DNA of 6,716 bases from an uncultured Alistipes sp. (GTDB lineage Bacteria > Bacteroidota > Bacteroidia > Bacteroidales > Rikenellaceae). Made by a program: the position numbers and the translations under genes. The stretch covers positions 1-6,716 of the forward strand of contig CAAGKW010000382.1 of assembly GCA_900770585.1 (NCBI GenBank), written 5' to 3'. Under the pieces are notes generated by a model. It did no database searches, was not told the origin of the DNA, and saw only the letters and a program-made list of their open reading frames with translations. Below are positions 5,569 through 6,716 of this stretch, in pieces (within the stretch, counting starts at the first letter, position 1; each line of letters opens with the position of its first letter).

Positions 5569-5599
5569 TTTGTCGCGCGGAAGAAAAATCTTATCTTTG
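5569..5599 (+). promoter_or_regulatory. Promoter of the Imm26-like gene
   Basis: TTTG at 5569-5572 and TATCTTTG at 5592-5599 match the Bacteroidota -33 and -7 elements with 19 bases between. The start of transcription would be near 5606, 17 bases before the ATG. Confidence 0.75.
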
Positions 5600-5622
5600 T
5601 GTGAAAGCAATGATCGATAAAT

Positions 5623-6168
5623 ATGAGAACACCGCAAACACGTATAGGAGATATTTTCGAGATCCCCATTACCCCACTGACAAAACGATATATGCAATTT
5701 ATACTTGTTGACTCGTCTTGTTTGGGTGGCTGGTGTATTCGAGTTTTCAAAAAGGAGTATCACGCAGATGATAAACCGACTATGGAAGAGGTCATATCTG
5801 GTGAAGTCGATTTTTATTGTCTGACATACGCCATAGGAAAAGGCGTCGTTAATGAATTGTGGTCAAAGGCCGGAAATTCCAAAGAGGTTGGTAGTTTCGA
5901 CAATATAATCTTCAAGCAGAAAGACATTGTACACGGAGGCTGGCGAATATGGAAAGCAAGACAAGAGGTCAATCGATATCGAACGCTCCCAAAGAGATAC
6001 GCAAAAGCAAGTATGGGAGCATTGTTAGCGCCTTCAAGTGTGGTCAAAAGAATACAAACCGGCAGATGGCGAGATATACCAAATGTATACGATGACTACA
6101 AAGGAGCATCATTCGTTGAGCAGCTGATAGGCACCGAATTTATACCAAAAGGGTTAAAAGTGATATAA
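5623..6168 (+). CDS. Imm26-like immunity protein
   Basis: A 181-residue soluble protein. Its N-terminus, IGDIFEIPITPLTKRYMQF (residues 8-26), matches the opening of Immunity protein 26 family members, which begin with a GD(I/V)F-x-IP strand pair. WCIRVFKKEY (37-46) and EEVISGEVDFYCLTYAIGKGV (55-75), then LWSKAGNS (79-86), are further features I associate with this group in Bacteroidota. Such proteins neutralise toxins delivered between bacteria. No toxin, effector or secretion gene is present, so this is an orphan immunity gene or one whose toxin was lost. The final third (GALLAPSSVVKRIQTGRWRDIPNVYDDY) is basic and unassigned. ATG 5623 is chosen because GDIFEIP lies near the start in the family and a strong promoter sits 17 bases before it. 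It neighbours a recombinase remnant, suggesting acquisition by transfer. The family call is from motif memory only. Confidence 0.6.
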   Translation: MRTPQTRIGDIFEIPITPLTKRYMQFILVDSSCLGGWCIRVFKKEYHADDKPTMEEVISGEVDFYCLTYAIGKGVVNELWSKAGNSKEVGSFDNIIFKQKDIVHGGWRIWKARQEVNRYRTLPKRYAKASMGALLAPSSVVKRIQTGRWRDIPNVYDDYKGASFVEQLIGTEFIPKGLKVI

Positions 6169-6172
6169 ATCA

Positions 6173-6208
6173 AAAATCCACCTGAACCGAGGGGCTCAGG
6201 TGGATTTT
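6173..6208. terminator. Bidirectional terminator between convergent genes
   Basis: AAAATCCACCTGA (6173-6185) pairs perfectly over 13 bp with TCAGGTGGATTTT (6196-6208) around a 10-base loop. Ts follow on the + strand and, read from the other side, on the - strand too. It serves both the Imm26-like gene and the reverse rubrerythrin gene. Confidence 0.9.
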
Positions 6209-6230
6209 ATTTTGCAATAGGACTACCCTA

Positions 6231-6716
6231 CTATTTGAAGTAACGCTTGTACAAGCCCTCGAAGCCCTTGCCGTGGCGAGCCTCGTCCTTACACATCTCG
6301 TGTACGGTATCGTGGATTGCGTCCAAGTTGAGTTTCTTTGCGAGAGTTGCAATGCGCTTCTTATCCTCGCAAGCACCCTGCTCTGCCATCATTCGCTTAT
6401 AAACATTGGTCTTGGTATCCCAAACAACCTCGCCCAACAACTCAGCGAACTTAGCTGCGTGCTCTGCCTCCTCCCAAGCATAACGCTTGAAAGCCTCAGC
6501 GATCTCGGGATAACCCTCGCGATCAGCCTGGCGGCTCATTGCCAGATACATACCAACCTCGGTGCACTCACCCATAAAGTGATCCTTCAAACCCTGAATA
6601 ACCTCTTCGTCAACACCCTTAGCAACGCCAATCACGTGCTCGTCAACAAATTGAAGATCGCCTTCCTGCTCTACGAGTTCAACAAACTTATCTGCGCCAA
6701 CCTTGCAAAGAGGGCA
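6231..6716 (-). CDS. Reverse rubrerythrin (NADH-linked peroxidase type), 5' end missing
   Basis: 161 C-terminal residues; the frame stays open to the window edge. It opens with [11 protein letters not shown], the second CxxC half of a rubredoxin-like iron site, and continues into a ferritin-like four-helix domain. The di-iron ligand motifs are GECTE (residues 49-53 of the fragment), EEAEH (82-86) and KDEARH (143-148). A rubredoxin module before the di-iron domain is the order of reverse rubrerythrin; classical rubrerythrin has it last. These cytoplasmic enzymes reduce hydrogen peroxide, and oxygen in some species, with electrons from NADH via a reductase, protecting anaerobes. The GTG at 6633-6635 is internal and not the start, because the rubredoxin sequence lies before it. 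The first CxxC and the promoter are beyond the window. This looks like normal chromosomal sequence and marks the right edge of the accessory region. Confidence 0.93.
   Translation of the reverse strand, partial: CPLCKVGADKFVELVEQEGDLQFVDEHVIGVAKGVDEEVIQGLKDHFMGECTEVGMYLAMSRQADREGYPEIAEAFKRYAWEEAEHAAKFAELLGEVVWDTKTNVYKRMMAEQGACEDKKRIATLAKKLNLDAIHDTVHEMCKDEARHGKGFEGLYKRYFK

Noticed and set aside
5610..5710. Upstream ATG at 5610 as a start for a short overlapping frame
   Set aside because: It is out of frame with the Imm26-like gene and stops soon after; the GDIFEIP start motif clearly favours the ATG at 5623.

Overview
The window looks like a chromosomal segment of a Bacteroidota bacterium, most likely a gut Bacteroidales; I cannot name the genus. 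Three things point there. Promoter elements match the Bacteroidota -7 consensus TAnnTTTG, with a -33 TTTG at the right distance in two cases. Most starts lack a Shine-Dalgarno sequence. The conserved genes are of Bacteroidota type: a long RelA/SpoT enzyme, a HIT protein, a short XRE regulator with a typical C-terminal tail, and a reverse rubrerythrin.

Left part (2-2207): the 3' end of a (p)ppGpp synthetase/hydrolase gene, a membrane-anchored protein of unknown function and a HIT hydrolase run together on the + strand and end at a clear intrinsic terminator. Next come about 640 very AT-rich bases (20% G+C in 2581-2640) with inverted and direct repeats and one possible 39-residue ORF. They lead to an XRE regulator gene whose -33/-7 promoter is covered by palindromic sequence, which suggests autoregulation.

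Middle part (3240-5200): this is the unusual region. About 580 bases that are very GC-rich (83% G+C in 3601-3660) and G-rich on the + strand fold on paper into a chain of strong hairpins, including a perfect stem with a GNRA-type loop. Complementary ends could close the whole chain. No convincing protein is encoded there. Facing it on the - strand are two closely spaced genes I do not recognise (274 and 74 residues), apparently one operon with its own promoter. I read this as a candidate structured noncoding RNA or RNA-like DNA element with two partner genes. It is inserted in accessory DNA and loosely flanked by a short repeated motif.

Right part (5200-6716): a decayed tyrosine-recombinase C-terminus on the - strand is overlaid by a candidate small RNA or hairpin on the + strand. 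An orphan Imm26-like immunity gene with a near-perfect Bacteroidota promoter follows. It converges on a reverse rubrerythrin (peroxide defence) gene that runs off the window, and the two share a bidirectional terminator. A recombinase remnant beside an immunity gene without a toxin suggests an acquired defence locus.
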